Positions 16,271 to 24,505 of a stretch of 64,000 nucleotides of DNA are shown here, in pieces. The notes below the pieces were generated by a model. The model had not been told where the DNA came from and did no database searches. It worked only from the letters and a program-made list of their open reading frames with translations. Every line of letters begins with the position of its first letter. Position 1 is the stretch's first letter. This stretch comes from an uncultured Marinobacter sp. (GTDB lineage Bacteria; Pseudomonadota; Gammaproteobacteria; Pseudomonadales; Oleiphilaceae), in assembly GCF_947488835.1 (NCBI RefSeq), contig NZ_CANLBK010000004.1:186001-250000 (forward strand), given 5' to 3'. The position numbers were made by a program, and so were the translations under genes.

Positions 16271-17725
16271 ATGATCGAGTCACCACTGCTGGGAAAGATG
16301 ACTGGCTACATCGGCGGTCGCTGGACTGACAATGAACAGGGCAACACCTTTGATGTCTACAACCCGGCAACGGGCAAGGTGATTGCGCAGGTTGCTTCCA
16401 TGCCTGAAAGTGAGGTGAAGGCGGCGATCGAAGCAGGCAAGTCTGCGCTTCAGCTGACCCGTCCCTATACCATCGAAACCCGCAGGAAGTGGCTGGAAGA
16501 GATTCGGGATGCACTCAGGGCAAACAAGGAGGAAGTAGGCCGTATCCTGTGTTTGGAGCACGGCAAGCCCCTGAACGAAGCTCAGGGCGAAGTGGATTAT
16601 GCTGCGGGCTTTTTCGATTACTGTGCCAAGAATATCCAGGCGCTGGACGCTCATGAGCTCCCCGGGAAGCCACGTGACTGCACCTGGACAGTGCATTATC
16701 GCCCCGTCGGTGTAACGGCACTTATCACACCCTGGAATTTTCCCATTGGCATGATCGCCAAGAAGCTGTCGGCGGCTTTGGCTGCGGGTTGCCCTTCTGT
16801 GATCAAGCCGGCGAGCGAAACACCGCTGACCATGATTGCGCTGTTCGATTTGATCGACAAGCATGTGAACCTGCCTGATGGCATGGTGAACCTGGTGATG
16901 GGCAAGGCCAGCGTGATTGGCAAGGTTCTGTGCGAAAGCCCGGATGTGCCCATGTTGAGCTTTACCGGGTCCACAGAAGTAGGCCGCAAGCTGGTTGTGG
17001 ATACCGCTGACCAGATTAAAAAACTGGCTCTGGAGTTGGGCGGCAACGCGCCGTTTATCGTGTTTGACGATGCGGATCTCGACGCCGCTGCAGACAACCT
17101 GATTGCCAACAAATTCCGTGGTAGCGGGCAGACCTGTGTGTGCGCAAACCGCATCTTTGTTCATGAAAAGGTGATGGATGCCTTTGGCGCGAAGCTCGCA
17201 GCGCGCGTGAACAAGATGACGGTAGGCGATGGCATTGGAGGCGATGTTGATCTTGGCCCACTGATTAACAAAGCCGGCTTCGACAAGGTGAAGCGCCATC
17301 TGGAAGACGCCCTGAACAAAGGCGCCTCGCTGGTTGCAGGCAAACAGCCTGGTGACTTGGGCGAGGGTCACCTGTTTTTCCCCGCCACGGTGATTTCTGG
17401 CGTCACTCCGGATATGTGCTGTTCACGGGAAGAAACCTTCGGGCCCTTGGTACCTATGGCCAGTTTCCGCACCGAGGAAGAGGTTATCGAGGCGGGCAAC
17501 GATACTGAATTCGGCCTGGCTTCATACGTGTTCACTGCAGACGCGGAGCGTGCTCAGCGAGTGGCAGCGGGCTTGCGGTTTGGCCATGTAGGCTGGAACA
17601 CCGGCACAGGGCCAACGCCTGAGGCGCCTTTTGGTGGCATGAAAGCGTCAGGAACCGGGCGCGAAGGTGGGCTTGAAGGGTTGTTCGAGTTTGTTGAAGC
17701 GCAAACGGTGCCCAGAGGCTTCTGA
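16271..17725 (+). CDS. gabD: NAD(P)-dependent succinate-semialdehyde dehydrogenase-like aldehyde dehydrogenase
   Basis: A 484-residue aldehyde dehydrogenase that resembles E. coli GabD (482 residues) throughout. The active-site Cys is in GQTCVCANR, the general-base Glu in LELGGNAPF, the cofactor-binding segment is TPWNFPIGM, and FTGST precedes the catalytic domain. The double Cys (TCVC) is the redox-sensitive pair typical of succinate-semialdehyde dehydrogenases. The enzyme oxidises succinate semialdehyde to succinate, the last step of GABA use. The start has AGGAG five bases upstream. It is divergent from the HDAC-family amidohydrolase and followed by a very strong terminator. No GabT transaminase is adjacent, so other aldehydes remain possible. 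Confidence 0.8.
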   Translation: MIESPLLGKMTGYIGGRWTDNEQGNTFDVYNPATGKVIAQVASMPESEVKAAIEAGKSALQLTRPYTIETRRKWLEEIRDALRANKEEVGRILCLEHGKPLNEAQGEVDYAAGFFDYCAKNIQALDAHELPGKPRDCTWTVHYRPVGVTALITPWNFPIGMIAKKLSAALAAGCPSVIKPASETPLTMIALFDLIDKHVNLPDGMVNLVMGKASVIGKVLCESPDVPMLSFTGSTEVGRKLVVDTADQIKKLALELGGNAPFIVFDDADLDAAADNLIANKFRGSGQTCVCANRIFVHEKVMDAFGAKLAARVNKMTVGDGIGGDVDLGPLINKAGFDKVKRHLEDALNKGASLVAGKQPGDLGEGHLFFPATVISGVTPDMCCSREETFGPLVPMASFRTEEEVIEAGNDTEFGLASYVFTADAERAQRVAAGLRFGHVGWNTGTGPTPEAPFGGMKASGTGREGGLEGLFEFVEAQTVPRGF

Positions 17726-17742
17726 TCTGAAGGCTGAGGTTT

Positions 17743-17782
17743 AAACAAAGAAGGCGAGCCCATGGGCTCGCCTTCTTTGTTT
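17743..17782. terminator. Strong bidirectional terminator, 40-bp perfect palindrome
   Basis: Every base from 17743 to 17782 is self-complementary around a CATG centre, with AAACAAAG at one end and CTTTGTTT at the other. It lies between the convergent gabD-like and PstS-like genes and should stop transcription from both sides. Confidence 0.85.
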
Positions 17783-17793
17783 CTGACAGCTGT

Positions 17794-18207
17794 TTAAGGC
17801 GTAAGGATAACCTTCACAGAGCTGTCTACGTCGGCTTCATCGATGTAGCCGATGCTGCCAGGCGTCGATGAAACCCGCGCTTTCATTGCCGCGGCATTGC
17901 TTACTTCGGCGGGCGGTTGGCCACGGCCCGTAAACACCTGCTTGGACCAGAAGGCTTTAAGTTGGGCATCGTTGCGCCCGGTAATCTTATCGTGGAACTG
18001 AGCGCGAACCGCGTCGCCACTAGCCATTTCAAATGTTGTGGCTTTCTGTCCATCGGGCAACTCATTGCTGCGATTAAGGTACAGGTCGCGCACTTGATTT
18101 TCGGTGATGCTGTTTGGCCCAGCACTGTGGCCGATCACTACAACATCGGCCAGAGCAAGGGGGCTAACCAGCAAGCTGGCCGCAAACATCAGGCTAAGCT
18201 TTTTCAT
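17794..18207 (-). CDS. Short PstS-like periplasmic substrate-binding protein
   Basis: A 137-residue protein with a signal peptide (cleaved after ...PLALA, about residue 20). It resembles one lobe of the phosphate-binding (PBP-like) family: a VVIGHSAGPNSITENQVRDLYL start, an MASGDAVRAQFHDKITGR middle, and the conserved ending SSTPGSIGYIDEADV, which in full PstS proteins is the part that closes over the ligand. Full PstS is about 320-350 residues, so this is a short, single-lobe family member and not a fragment: start and stop are clean. It is the last gene of a chemoreceptor-porin-PstS-like unit (11 bases after the porin stop). Ligand unknown; an oxyanion is a reasonable guess. Confidence 0.75.
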   Translation of the reverse strand: MKKLSLMFAASLLVSPLALADVVVIGHSAGPNSITENQVRDLYLNRSNELPDGQKATTFEMASGDAVRAQFHDKITGRNDAQLKAFWSKQVFTGRGQPPAEVSNAAAMKARVSSTPGSIGYIDEADVDSSVKVILTP

Positions 18208-18218
18208 GGGGGCCTCCG

Positions 18219-19349
18219 TTAAAATGCCGAGTCGATTTTCAGGGTGTAGACGTTGGTGCTGTTTTTGCCTGCGGGGATAACGTAGCTAGCATCCAATCCC
18301 CCAGCAGCATTTTCGAATCCAGTCACGTGCGTAACGTCTCCTTTGATTGCAACACCCGGTGTGATGTCCCAGCGTGCACCAATACTGTATTCATCTCTGC
18401 GTGTGTCCAGCGCAGCGCTGAGTGCGCCGGTGCGGTCATCGTTGTCCATGCTTTCAACCCAGCCAACGACAGCGTAGGGGGTGACGCTGCCAAACCGACG
18501 ACCCACTGAAAGGTATGCAGAATCAGTATCGGCAAATATGCCATCTATTTCTGCTCGCGTTACTTCGGAAATGATTTGCCAGGTACCATCGTCATAACCA
18601 AAGCCCAGACCCAAGAAAAGGGCTCGAGCATCTGCGATTGCTAAAGACGGAATGTAAACTTCAGCTGTCCCGGCGATAGCTCTTGCTGTCCATACGTAAT
18701 CCGTCCACGAAAGAGTGGTACCAAAGACATTTCTCAGTTCTGAGGGGCCCGCGGTTCCTGTCTCATCCGTGAACCCGGTGAAGAGCTGGCTTGTAACGGC
18801 TGAGTTGTCGAGGTTCATTGTGTAAGTGGCATCTGCACCTACATAGCTCTTTATCGCAATTGGACCATAAACGCTTTGTGGTGGCCGGGCCCAGAGCTGA
18901 GAGTAACCCACTTCCAGGGAGTCGGAATACATGAACAGCGGCAGGCGCATTTTACCTGCACGGAGTTGCAGGTTGTTCATGGGGCGATAGCTCAGGTAGG
19001 CCCACTCAACTACGGGATCCCAATCCTCGGCGCCGCGTCCTACCAGCTGGAAAACAGCCTGAGTGTTATCTGAAACATCAAAGGTTCCTTGCAGAGCGAA
19101 CAGGCTCAGATCTGCCACGCTGGTCTTTTCGGTTTTACCGTCAAATCCCGCATCGTTGCTGGATGTTGCCACACCGGTGCTGAAGAAGCCGTTGAAACGA
19201 ACACGGTCATTCTTGGCGGTATTCACCTGCTGCTGCATGGAATCCAGCTGCTGCTGCATGCGGGCCAGGGTGTCTTCTGTGCTTTGGGCAGAAGCAGAGC
19301 TTGCTGCAATGGCCAACGCCAGAGGAGCAAGTTGTAGCAATCTTTTCAT
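18219..19349 (-). CDS. Outer membrane porin-like beta-barrel protein
   Basis: A 376-residue protein with a signal peptide ending ...ASSASA (about residue 21) and a short coiled-coil LARMQQQLDSMQQQ (30-43), as found at the N-terminus of trimeric OprP/OprO- and carbohydrate-type porins. The remainder is alternating strands with Gly/aromatic turns (for example LQLRAGKMRLPLFMYSDSLE, a motif common to these porins) and ends in Phe (LKIDSAF), the usual outer membrane insertion signal. It should let small solutes into the periplasm. The start at 19349 (MKRLLQ) gives the best signal peptide. It lies 33 bases downstream of the chemoreceptor gene and 11 bases upstream of the PstS-like gene, so the three are probably one transcript. 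Confidence 0.75.
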   Translation of the reverse strand: MKRLLQLAPLALAIAASSASAQSTEDTLARMQQQLDSMQQQVNTAKNDRVRFNGFFSTGVATSSNDAGFDGKTEKTSVADLSLFALQGTFDVSDNTQAVFQLVGRGAEDWDPVVEWAYLSYRPMNNLQLRAGKMRLPLFMYSDSLEVGYSQLWARPPQSVYGPIAIKSYVGADATYTMNLDNSAVTSQLFTGFTDETGTAGPSELRNVFGTTLSWTDYVWTARAIAGTAEVYIPSLAIADARALFLGLGFGYDDGTWQIISEVTRAEIDGIFADTDSAYLSVGRRFGSVTPYAVVGWVESMDNDDRTGALSAALDTRRDEYSIGARWDITPGVAIKGDVTHVTGFENAAGGLDASYVIPAGKNSTNVYTLKIDSAF

Positions 19350-19382
19350 AGGTTTTTGATCCATACGTTTTTCATGGTTAAT

Positions 19383-20996
19383 TTACACGCGGAACTGGCT
19401 GGCAACGGTTCGCAGACCATTGCTGACGCCCTGAATATCGCGGCTAACGCTATCCAGTTCGTCGGTGCTTTCCATGACTGCCTCGGCATTCCGGTGCATG
19501 TCCGTCATGTAAGTGGTTACTTCGTTAAATGTCGTGCTTTGTTCGTAGGTGGCAGCAGCAATCTGTTCATTCAGCTCACTGATCTGCTGCACGTTTTGCA
19601 GAATACGGGACAGGATCTCGCCGGATTCGGTGGTCGCTTCCACGCCTTCATGGGCCTTGTTTACACTGGCTTTCATGGAAGTAACCGCTGAAGACGACAG
19701 CTTGGAGAGCTCCGAAATTACACCCTGAATTTCTTCCGTTGCTTTGTGGGTGCGTACTGCAAGCCCACGCACCTCGTCAGCAACCACTGCAAAGCCTCGG
19801 CCATGTTCGCCGGCACGCGCTGCCTCAATCGCGGCGTTCAGAGCCAGCAGGTTGGTTTGTTCTGCAACGGTTTGAATGGTGTCCAGCAAACCGCCGACCC
19901 GGGCGGAGAACTCGTCGAACTGATTCACCAGACCAGCGGTATTCTCAATGTCGCTGACCAACTCGCGGATGGTGGCCACATTTTTCTGTACTTTTTCCTG
20001 GCCCGATTGGGCGAAGCGCGCTGCGTCCTGGGTTTGGTCCGAGGCGCTGGAAGCAAAACCTGCTACTTCTTCAACACTTTTTACCAGTTCATCCACAGAA
20101 TTACGGGTAGAAGAAATTGCCTGTGCCTGGCTGCTGATGCGCTCAAGGTTTGCCCGGCTGGCATCGGTCAGGTGGCCTGTTGCTGTGTTCAGTCCGTTTA
20201 CGTCATCACTGATAGTGGCAAACGATTTGTGCAGTTTGGCAACGAACAGATTGAATTGGTTCACCAGCTCCCGAAGCTCATCCCGGCCTTCGTAGTTCAG
20301 GCGCCGAGTCAGGTCACCTTCGCCGGAAGCCATGTTTTTCAGAGAGTCGATAATCTGAGTAAGGCTGGCGGATATGGAGCGACCGATCACCAGGCTGATT
20401 GCAATCAGCACGATTACGGTTGTGACCAGAATGATCAGCGCAAGCGTTTGGGCATTGCTTGAGGCTTCGGCGGTTTCCGAAATGGCGCTCTGGAACCGCG
20501 CCCGATTGTTTTCAAGCATGGCGTTCAGGCTTGCCTGCAGTTGCTCCAGACGGGCTGCGTTGCGGGCTGCGTCGTCACCAATGCGAGTGAAGTCGGCGGT
20601 GCCGTCAATAATGGAGGTGGCAAGGCGCGACGCGTTGTCGTAGTAATTGTCGAGGTCTCGGCTCAGCTTTTGGATGTTGCTGGCTTGCGCGGGGCTCAGT
20701 TCCGCAATTTTTTCCAGGTTGGTCGCAATGGTGTCTCGATACACCTGGGTTGCTTCCAGTTGCTGGTCATCCCCCGTGGTAACTGCACCACTGATTTGTT
20801 GCTCCATCAGCTTCAGCTGGCCTTCGTTGATGGTGGTCAGCTCCAGCGTTGGATAAAGGCGATCTTTTACCTCGCTCAGGCGCTCAGAGTTGGAGCGTTC
20901 TGTTATAAATGCGAAGCCCTGACTGATCACGAATGCGAGGATGGCAATGCTGACCAGTAAGCCAAGCTTTTGTGAGATTTTAAGTGATGACAGCAT
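19383..20996 (-). CDS. Methyl-accepting chemotaxis protein
   Basis: A 537-residue chemoreceptor. TM1 is at about residues 9-29, followed by a periplasmic four-helix-type sensing domain of about 160 residues, TM2 near 195-215 ([20 protein letters not shown]), a HAMP domain, and a long cytoplasmic coiled coil. The highly conserved signalling tip is intact ([20 protein letters not shown] then [10 protein letters not shown]). There is no C-terminal CheR-binding pentapeptide. The start is supported by AGGA seven bases upstream. A near-perfect sigma-28 (FliA) promoter lies at 21,095-21,121, as expected for a chemotaxis gene. It is first in a unit with a porin and a short PstS-like protein, which may supply or bind the attractant. 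Ligand unknown. Confidence 0.92.
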   Translation of the reverse strand: MLSSLKISQKLGLLVSIAILAFVISQGFAFITERSNSERLSEVKDRLYPTLELTTINEGQLKLMEQQISGAVTTGDDQQLEATQVYRDTIATNLEKIAELSPAQASNIQKLSRDLDNYYDNASRLATSIIDGTADFTRIGDDAARNAARLEQLQASLNAMLENNRARFQSAISETAEASSNAQTLALIILVTTVIVLIAISLVIGRSISASLTQIIDSLKNMASGEGDLTRRLNYEGRDELRELVNQFNLFVAKLHKSFATISDDVNGLNTATGHLTDASRANLERISSQAQAISSTRNSVDELVKSVEEVAGFASSASDQTQDAARFAQSGQEKVQKNVATIRELVSDIENTAGLVNQFDEFSARVGGLLDTIQTVAEQTNLLALNAAIEAARAGEHGRGFAVVADEVRGLAVRTHKATEEIQGVISELSKLSSSAVTSMKASVNKAHEGVEATTESGEILSRILQNVQQISELNEQIAAATYEQSTTFNEVTTYMTDMHRNAEAVMESTDELDSVSRDIQGVSNGLRTVASQFRV

Positions 20997-21094
20997 AGTC
21001 TTTTCCTGACGGAACAACCCAATGTGGCGCAATCAGCATATAGGTTGCTATTAGTAGGCGAATTGGTGATTGTGTTTCGTACTGTTATGTTCTG

Positions 21095-21121
21095 TTGTCG
21101 GCTGATTTTGCAGTAACTTTA
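21095..21121 (-). promoter_or_regulatory. Sigma-28 (FliA) promoter of the chemoreceptor unit
   Basis: Read on the reverse strand: TAAAGTTA (21121-21114), an 11-base spacer, GCCGACAA (21102-21095). The enterobacterial consensus is TAAAGTTT-N11-GCCGATAA, so 14 of 16 positions agree with exact spacing. It lies about 100 bases upstream of the chemoreceptor start. Confidence 0.85.
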
Positions 21122-21182
21122 TAGTGAGGCGAGTCTAAACGTTAAACCATCGAGTGGGAGCGGGGCAGGCTCGGCTTCGACT

Positions 21183-21191
21183 TGTTATAAT
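21183..21191 (+). promoter_or_regulatory. Extended -10 promoter of uvrD
   Basis: TGTTATAAT is a perfect extended -10 element (TGnTATAAT), about 44 bases upstream of the uvrD start. No good -35 hexamer is at the right distance, which the extended -10 can offset. I see no clear LexA box. Confidence 0.6.
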
Positions 21192-21234
21192 CTTTTATCT
21201 GAATTCCCCATTCTCCGGACTATAGTGATTTTCC

Positions 21235-23400
21235 ATGGATGTCTCCCACATTATCGATGCCCTGAATGATGCCCAGCGTGAGGCGGTTACGGCACAAAAT
21301 GACCACCTGTTGGTGCTGGCCGGTGCCGGCAGTGGCAAAACCCGGGTATTGGTGCACAGAATTGCGTGGTTGATGCAGGTGGATCGGGTTCCGCCTACGG
21401 GGATTCTGGCGGTCACCTTTACCAACAAGGCCGCCAAAGAGATGCGTTATCGCATCGAAGAGATGATGAACATTCCATCGCGGGGCCTTTGGTTTGGCAC
21501 TTTCCACGGTATTGCCCACCGGTTGTTGCGAGCCCACTCGAAGGATGCGGGGCTGCCGGAGAACTTCCAGGTGCTCGACAGTGATGATCAGCTGCGCATG
21601 GTCAAGCGGGTTATGCGGGAAGCGCAGATTGATGAAAGCCAGTTCCCGCCCAAGCAGGCGCAATGGTTTATCAGCAGCCAGAAAGACGAAGGTTTGCGGG
21701 CTGATCATATTCAGGAAAATCCGGGCGATCACTTCACCTCCACTATGGTAAAGGTGTACCGCCGCTACGAAGAACTTTGCCAGCAGAGCGGGCTGGTGGA
21801 TTTTGGTGAGTTGCTGCTGCGCTCCCACGAACTATGGCTGCACCGGCCGGAAATACTGGCGCACTATCAGCAGCGCTTCCAGCACATTCTTGTAGACGAG
21901 TTTCAGGATACCAACACGATTCAGTACGCCTGGCTGCAGGTTCTGGCCGGCAACCGTGTACCGCTGACGGTCGTGGGCGATGACGACCAGTCCATCTACG
22001 GCTGGCGTGGCGCCAAAATCGAGAACATCCAGCAGTACCAGCGGGATTTCCCGAACTCCCGGTTGGTGCGACTGGAGCAGAATTACCGCTCCACACAGTT
22101 GATTCTGAAAGCCGCTAACGCCGTAATCGCCAACAACCAGGGCAGGCTGGGAAAAGAGCTTTGGACAGATGGTGTAGAAGGCGAGGCCATCAGTCTGTAC
22201 GCAGCATTCAATGAGCAGGACGAAGCCAACTACATAGCCGACAGCATTTCCAGCTGGGTCAATGAAGGCAACCTGCGTAGCGAATCCGCCATCTTGTACC
22301 GCTCCAACGCTCAATCCCGGGTGCTGGAAGAATCCCTGATGCGCCAGGGCATCCCTTATCGGGTGTACGGCGGCCTGCGCTTTTACGACCGCCAGGAAAT
22401 CCGCAACGCCTTGGCTTATCTGCGTTTGGTTCACTACCGGCGTGACGATGCAGCCTTTGAGCGAGTGGTGAACCTGCCCACTCGGGGCATAGGTGCAAAA
22501 AGCCTGGCGGAACTGCGTGAATATGCAAGCAACCTGAGCATATCTCTATGGGAGTCCGCCGAGCGATTGCTGGCGGCCGGGCAGGTAAAAGGCCGGGCCA
22601 AAACCGGGCTGCAAGCGTTCCTCGATATTATAGAAGAGCTGTCTGCGATGGCTGAAGGCGCGTCGCTTCATGGGCTTATGAAGCAGACCATCGAAGCCAG
22701 CGGCCTGAAGGACTACCACGCCAGTGAAAAAGGCGAGAAGGCTCAGGCGCGGGTGGAGAACCTGGAGGAACTGGTCAACGCCCTTGCAGATTTTGATGTG
22801 GAAGAGGGTGTGGACCCGCTCTCGGAGTTTATTGCCCAGGCTGCACTGGATGCTGGTGAATCCCAGGCGGAAGACCACGAAGACAGCGTGCAGTTGATGA
22901 CCCTGCACTCCGCTAAAGGTTTGGAGTTCCCGTTGGTATTCCTTGCCGGTGTTGAGGAGGGCTTGTTTCCCCACAGCATGTCGCTGGAAGAGCCAGGGCG
23001 CATGGAGGAAGAGCGGCGGCTGGCCTATGTGGGCATCACCCGAGCCATGAAAAAGCTGGTGATCACCTACGCTGAATCCCGCCGGTTGTATGGGCAGGAG
23101 AAGTTCCACGCGCTGTCCCGGTTCGTGCGGGAGATTCCCGGCGACTGTCTGCAGGAAGTACGGTTACGCAACACGGTAACCCGCCCGGCCATGCTGGATC
23201 GCCCTAACGAAGGCCTGTTCAGCCAGGACTCTGCCCAGCAGACCGGCTTCAGCCTGGGGCAGCGGGTTCGGCATCCCAAGTTCGGCGAAGGAGTTGTAAT
23301 GAATGCTGAAGGCACTGGGCACCACACAAGGGTGCAGGTGAATTTCGATGAGGGCGCAAAATGGCTGGTGCTGGCCTATGCACCGTTGGAGGCCTGCTAA
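21235..23400 (+). CDS. uvrD: DNA helicase II UvrD
   Basis: A 721-residue superfamily 1A helicase, equal in length to E. coli UvrD (720). Motifs: Q-motif LNDAQREAV, Walker A AGAGSGKT (29-36), motif Ia FTNKAAKEM, motif II VDEFQDTN, motif III VGDDDQSIYGWRGA, motif IV RLEQNYRS, motif V TLHSAKGLEFP, motif VI VGITRA. The C-terminal Tudor-like RNA-polymerase-contacting domain is present (GQRVRHPKFGEGVVMNAEG). It unwinds DNA in nucleotide excision and mismatch repair and removes RecA filaments. A long hairpin element follows the stop. Confidence 0.96.
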   Translation: MDVSHIIDALNDAQREAVTAQNDHLLVLAGAGSGKTRVLVHRIAWLMQVDRVPPTGILAVTFTNKAAKEMRYRIEEMMNIPSRGLWFGTFHGIAHRLLRAHSKDAGLPENFQVLDSDDQLRMVKRVMREAQIDESQFPPKQAQWFISSQKDEGLRADHIQENPGDHFTSTMVKVYRRYEELCQQSGLVDFGELLLRSHELWLHRPEILAHYQQRFQHILVDEFQDTNTIQYAWLQVLAGNRVPLTVVGDDDQSIYGWRGAKIENIQQYQRDFPNSRLVRLEQNYRSTQLILKAANAVIANNQGRLGKELWTDGVEGEAISLYAAFNEQDEANYIADSISSWVNEGNLRSESAILYRSNAQSRVLEESLMRQGIPYRVYGGLRFYDRQEIRNALAYLRLVHYRRDDAAFERVVNLPTRGIGAKSLAELREYASNLSISLWESAERLLAAGQVKGRAKTGLQAFLDIIEELSAMAEGASLHGLMKQTIEASGLKDYHASEKGEKAQARVENLEELVNALADFDVEEGVDPLSEFIAQAALDAGESQAEDHEDSVQLMTLHSAKGLEFPLVFLAGVEEGLFPHSMSLEEPGRMEEERRLAYVGITRAMKKLVITYAESRRLYGQEKFHALSRFVREIPGDCLQEVRLRNTVTRPAMLDRPNEGLFSQDSAQQTGFSLGQRVRHPKFGEGVVMNAEGTGHHTRVQVNFDEGAKWLVLAYAPLEAC

Positions 23401-23412
23401 CTACTATCGGGG

Positions 23413-23530
23413 AGCGCAGGCAGGGGGAAGGCTTTTCAAAACTGTGCGGAGCCAGGGATGGCGGAGCCCAAGCGTCACATGGATGTGCCGCAAGGAGCGT
23501 GTTTTGAAAAGCCTTCCCCCTGCCTGAGCT
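23413..23530. repeat. Long hairpin element, copy 2 of 2
   Basis: A 30-bp inverted repeat with a single mismatch (23413-23442 and 23501-23530) around a 58-base loop. The loop contains GTGCGGAGCCAGGGATGG and CGGAGCC, shared with the element at 6,929-7,037. It sits between the convergent uvrD and uppP genes and could act as a strong terminator for both. Stem sequences differ from copy 1 at several positions, yet pairing is kept. Confidence 0.8.
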
Positions 23531-23553
23531 TCTTGCACCGAGCCAAATAGCCG

Positions 23554-24351
23554 CTACATAAGCACGGCGTAAATAACCCCAGCCAGAATGACTCTGTAGA
23601 TAACATAAGGCCACATGCCCACCTTGTTCAGCCATTTCAGGAAGAAGTGGATAGCGGTAATGGCAATAACGAAGGATGTAACGCCCCCTACCAGAAATGC
23701 ACTCCAGTCCACGGCAATATCCGAAGTCGCTACTTCCAGAAGCTTAACTGCAGATGCCAGAGCGGTAATGGGAATGGCCAGCAGGAACGAGAAGCGGGAG
23801 GCGGTTTCCCGGCTCATGCCCAGGAACAAACCAGCAGTTATGGTAATTCCAGAACGAGAAGTGCCCGGTACAAGGGCGATGGCCTGTGCGATACCTACCA
23901 GTAAAGCGTCTTTCCAGTTCAGAGAGTCTATCGAACGTTGGCGCTTTGGCATCCAGTCCGCAACGCCCAGCAGCAGACCGAAGAACAGGGTGGTGGCAAA
24001 TATGATTTCTACCGCACGCAGTTCGTTATCGATAATGTCCAGTAACGCCAATCCTGCAAGACCAGCCGGGATTGTGCCAATCACCATATATAACGCCAGT
24101 GCGCCCTGACCGACTACGCGGCGCCGGCCTATGGACATGAGGCCATCCCGAGCGATGCTGAACACGTCAGTGCGGAAGTAAATCACCACTGCCAGCAAGG
24201 TGCCCACATGAACCGCAAGGTCGAACGCTACGCCCTGATCCACCCAGTCAAAAAAAGCGGGCACAAGGATCAGGTGCGCTGAGCTGGAAATGGGCAGAAA
24301 TTCGGTCAGTCCCTGCATAAGGCCAAGGAAAAAAGCCTGGAGAAAATCCAT
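23554..24351 (-). CDS. uppP: Undecaprenyl-diphosphatase UppP (BacA)
   Basis: A 265-residue multi-spanning inner membrane enzyme that dephosphorylates undecaprenyl pyrophosphate so the lipid carrier can be reused in peptidoglycan and polysaccharide synthesis; overproduction in E. coli gives bacitracin resistance. The catalytic motifs are present: GLTEFLPISSSAHL (residues 14-27) and PGTSRSGITI (about 164-173). Eight or so hydrophobic helices are visible. The start at 24351 (MDFLQAFFLGLMQG) matches the family N-terminus; the longer upstream frame is not conserved-looking. Confidence 0.95.
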   Translation of the reverse strand: MDFLQAFFLGLMQGLTEFLPISSSAHLILVPAFFDWVDQGVAFDLAVHVGTLLAVVIYFRTDVFSIARDGLMSIGRRRVVGQGALALYMVIGTIPAGLAGLALLDIIDNELRAVEIIFATTLFFGLLLGVADWMPKRQRSIDSLNWKDALLVGIAQAIALVPGTSRSGITITAGLFLGMSRETASRFSFLLAIPITALASAVKLLEVATSDIAVDWSAFLVGGVTSFVIAITAIHFFLKWLNKVGMWPYVIYRVILAGVIYAVLM

Positions 24352-24470
24352 TCTGTTGGTTCCGTTCGGGTCAGAGGTTTGCGGTTCAATGGTAAGAAAG
24401 ATGGGCGGGATATTAGCAGGGTGGTGGTTGGCTGAACAGGTCGTGAGCCCCGGCACTGTGCTTTGTAAGC

Positions 24471-24495
24471 TAGCCCCGGCCAGTCACCGGGGCTA
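24471..24495. terminator. Hairpin between acr3 and uppP
   Basis: TAGCCCCGG (24471-24479) pairs with CCGGGGCTA (24487-24495) over a seven-base loop, eleven bases beyond the acr3 stop. There is no T-run. It probably ends the arsH-acr3 transcript. Confidence 0.55.
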
Positions 24496-24505
24496 CGTGG
24501 GGCGG

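Noticed and set aside
16280..17371. Reverse open frame (363 codons) over the gabD-like gene
   Set aside because: It is antisense to a clearly coding aldehyde dehydrogenase, with no ribosome site and no recognisable domain.
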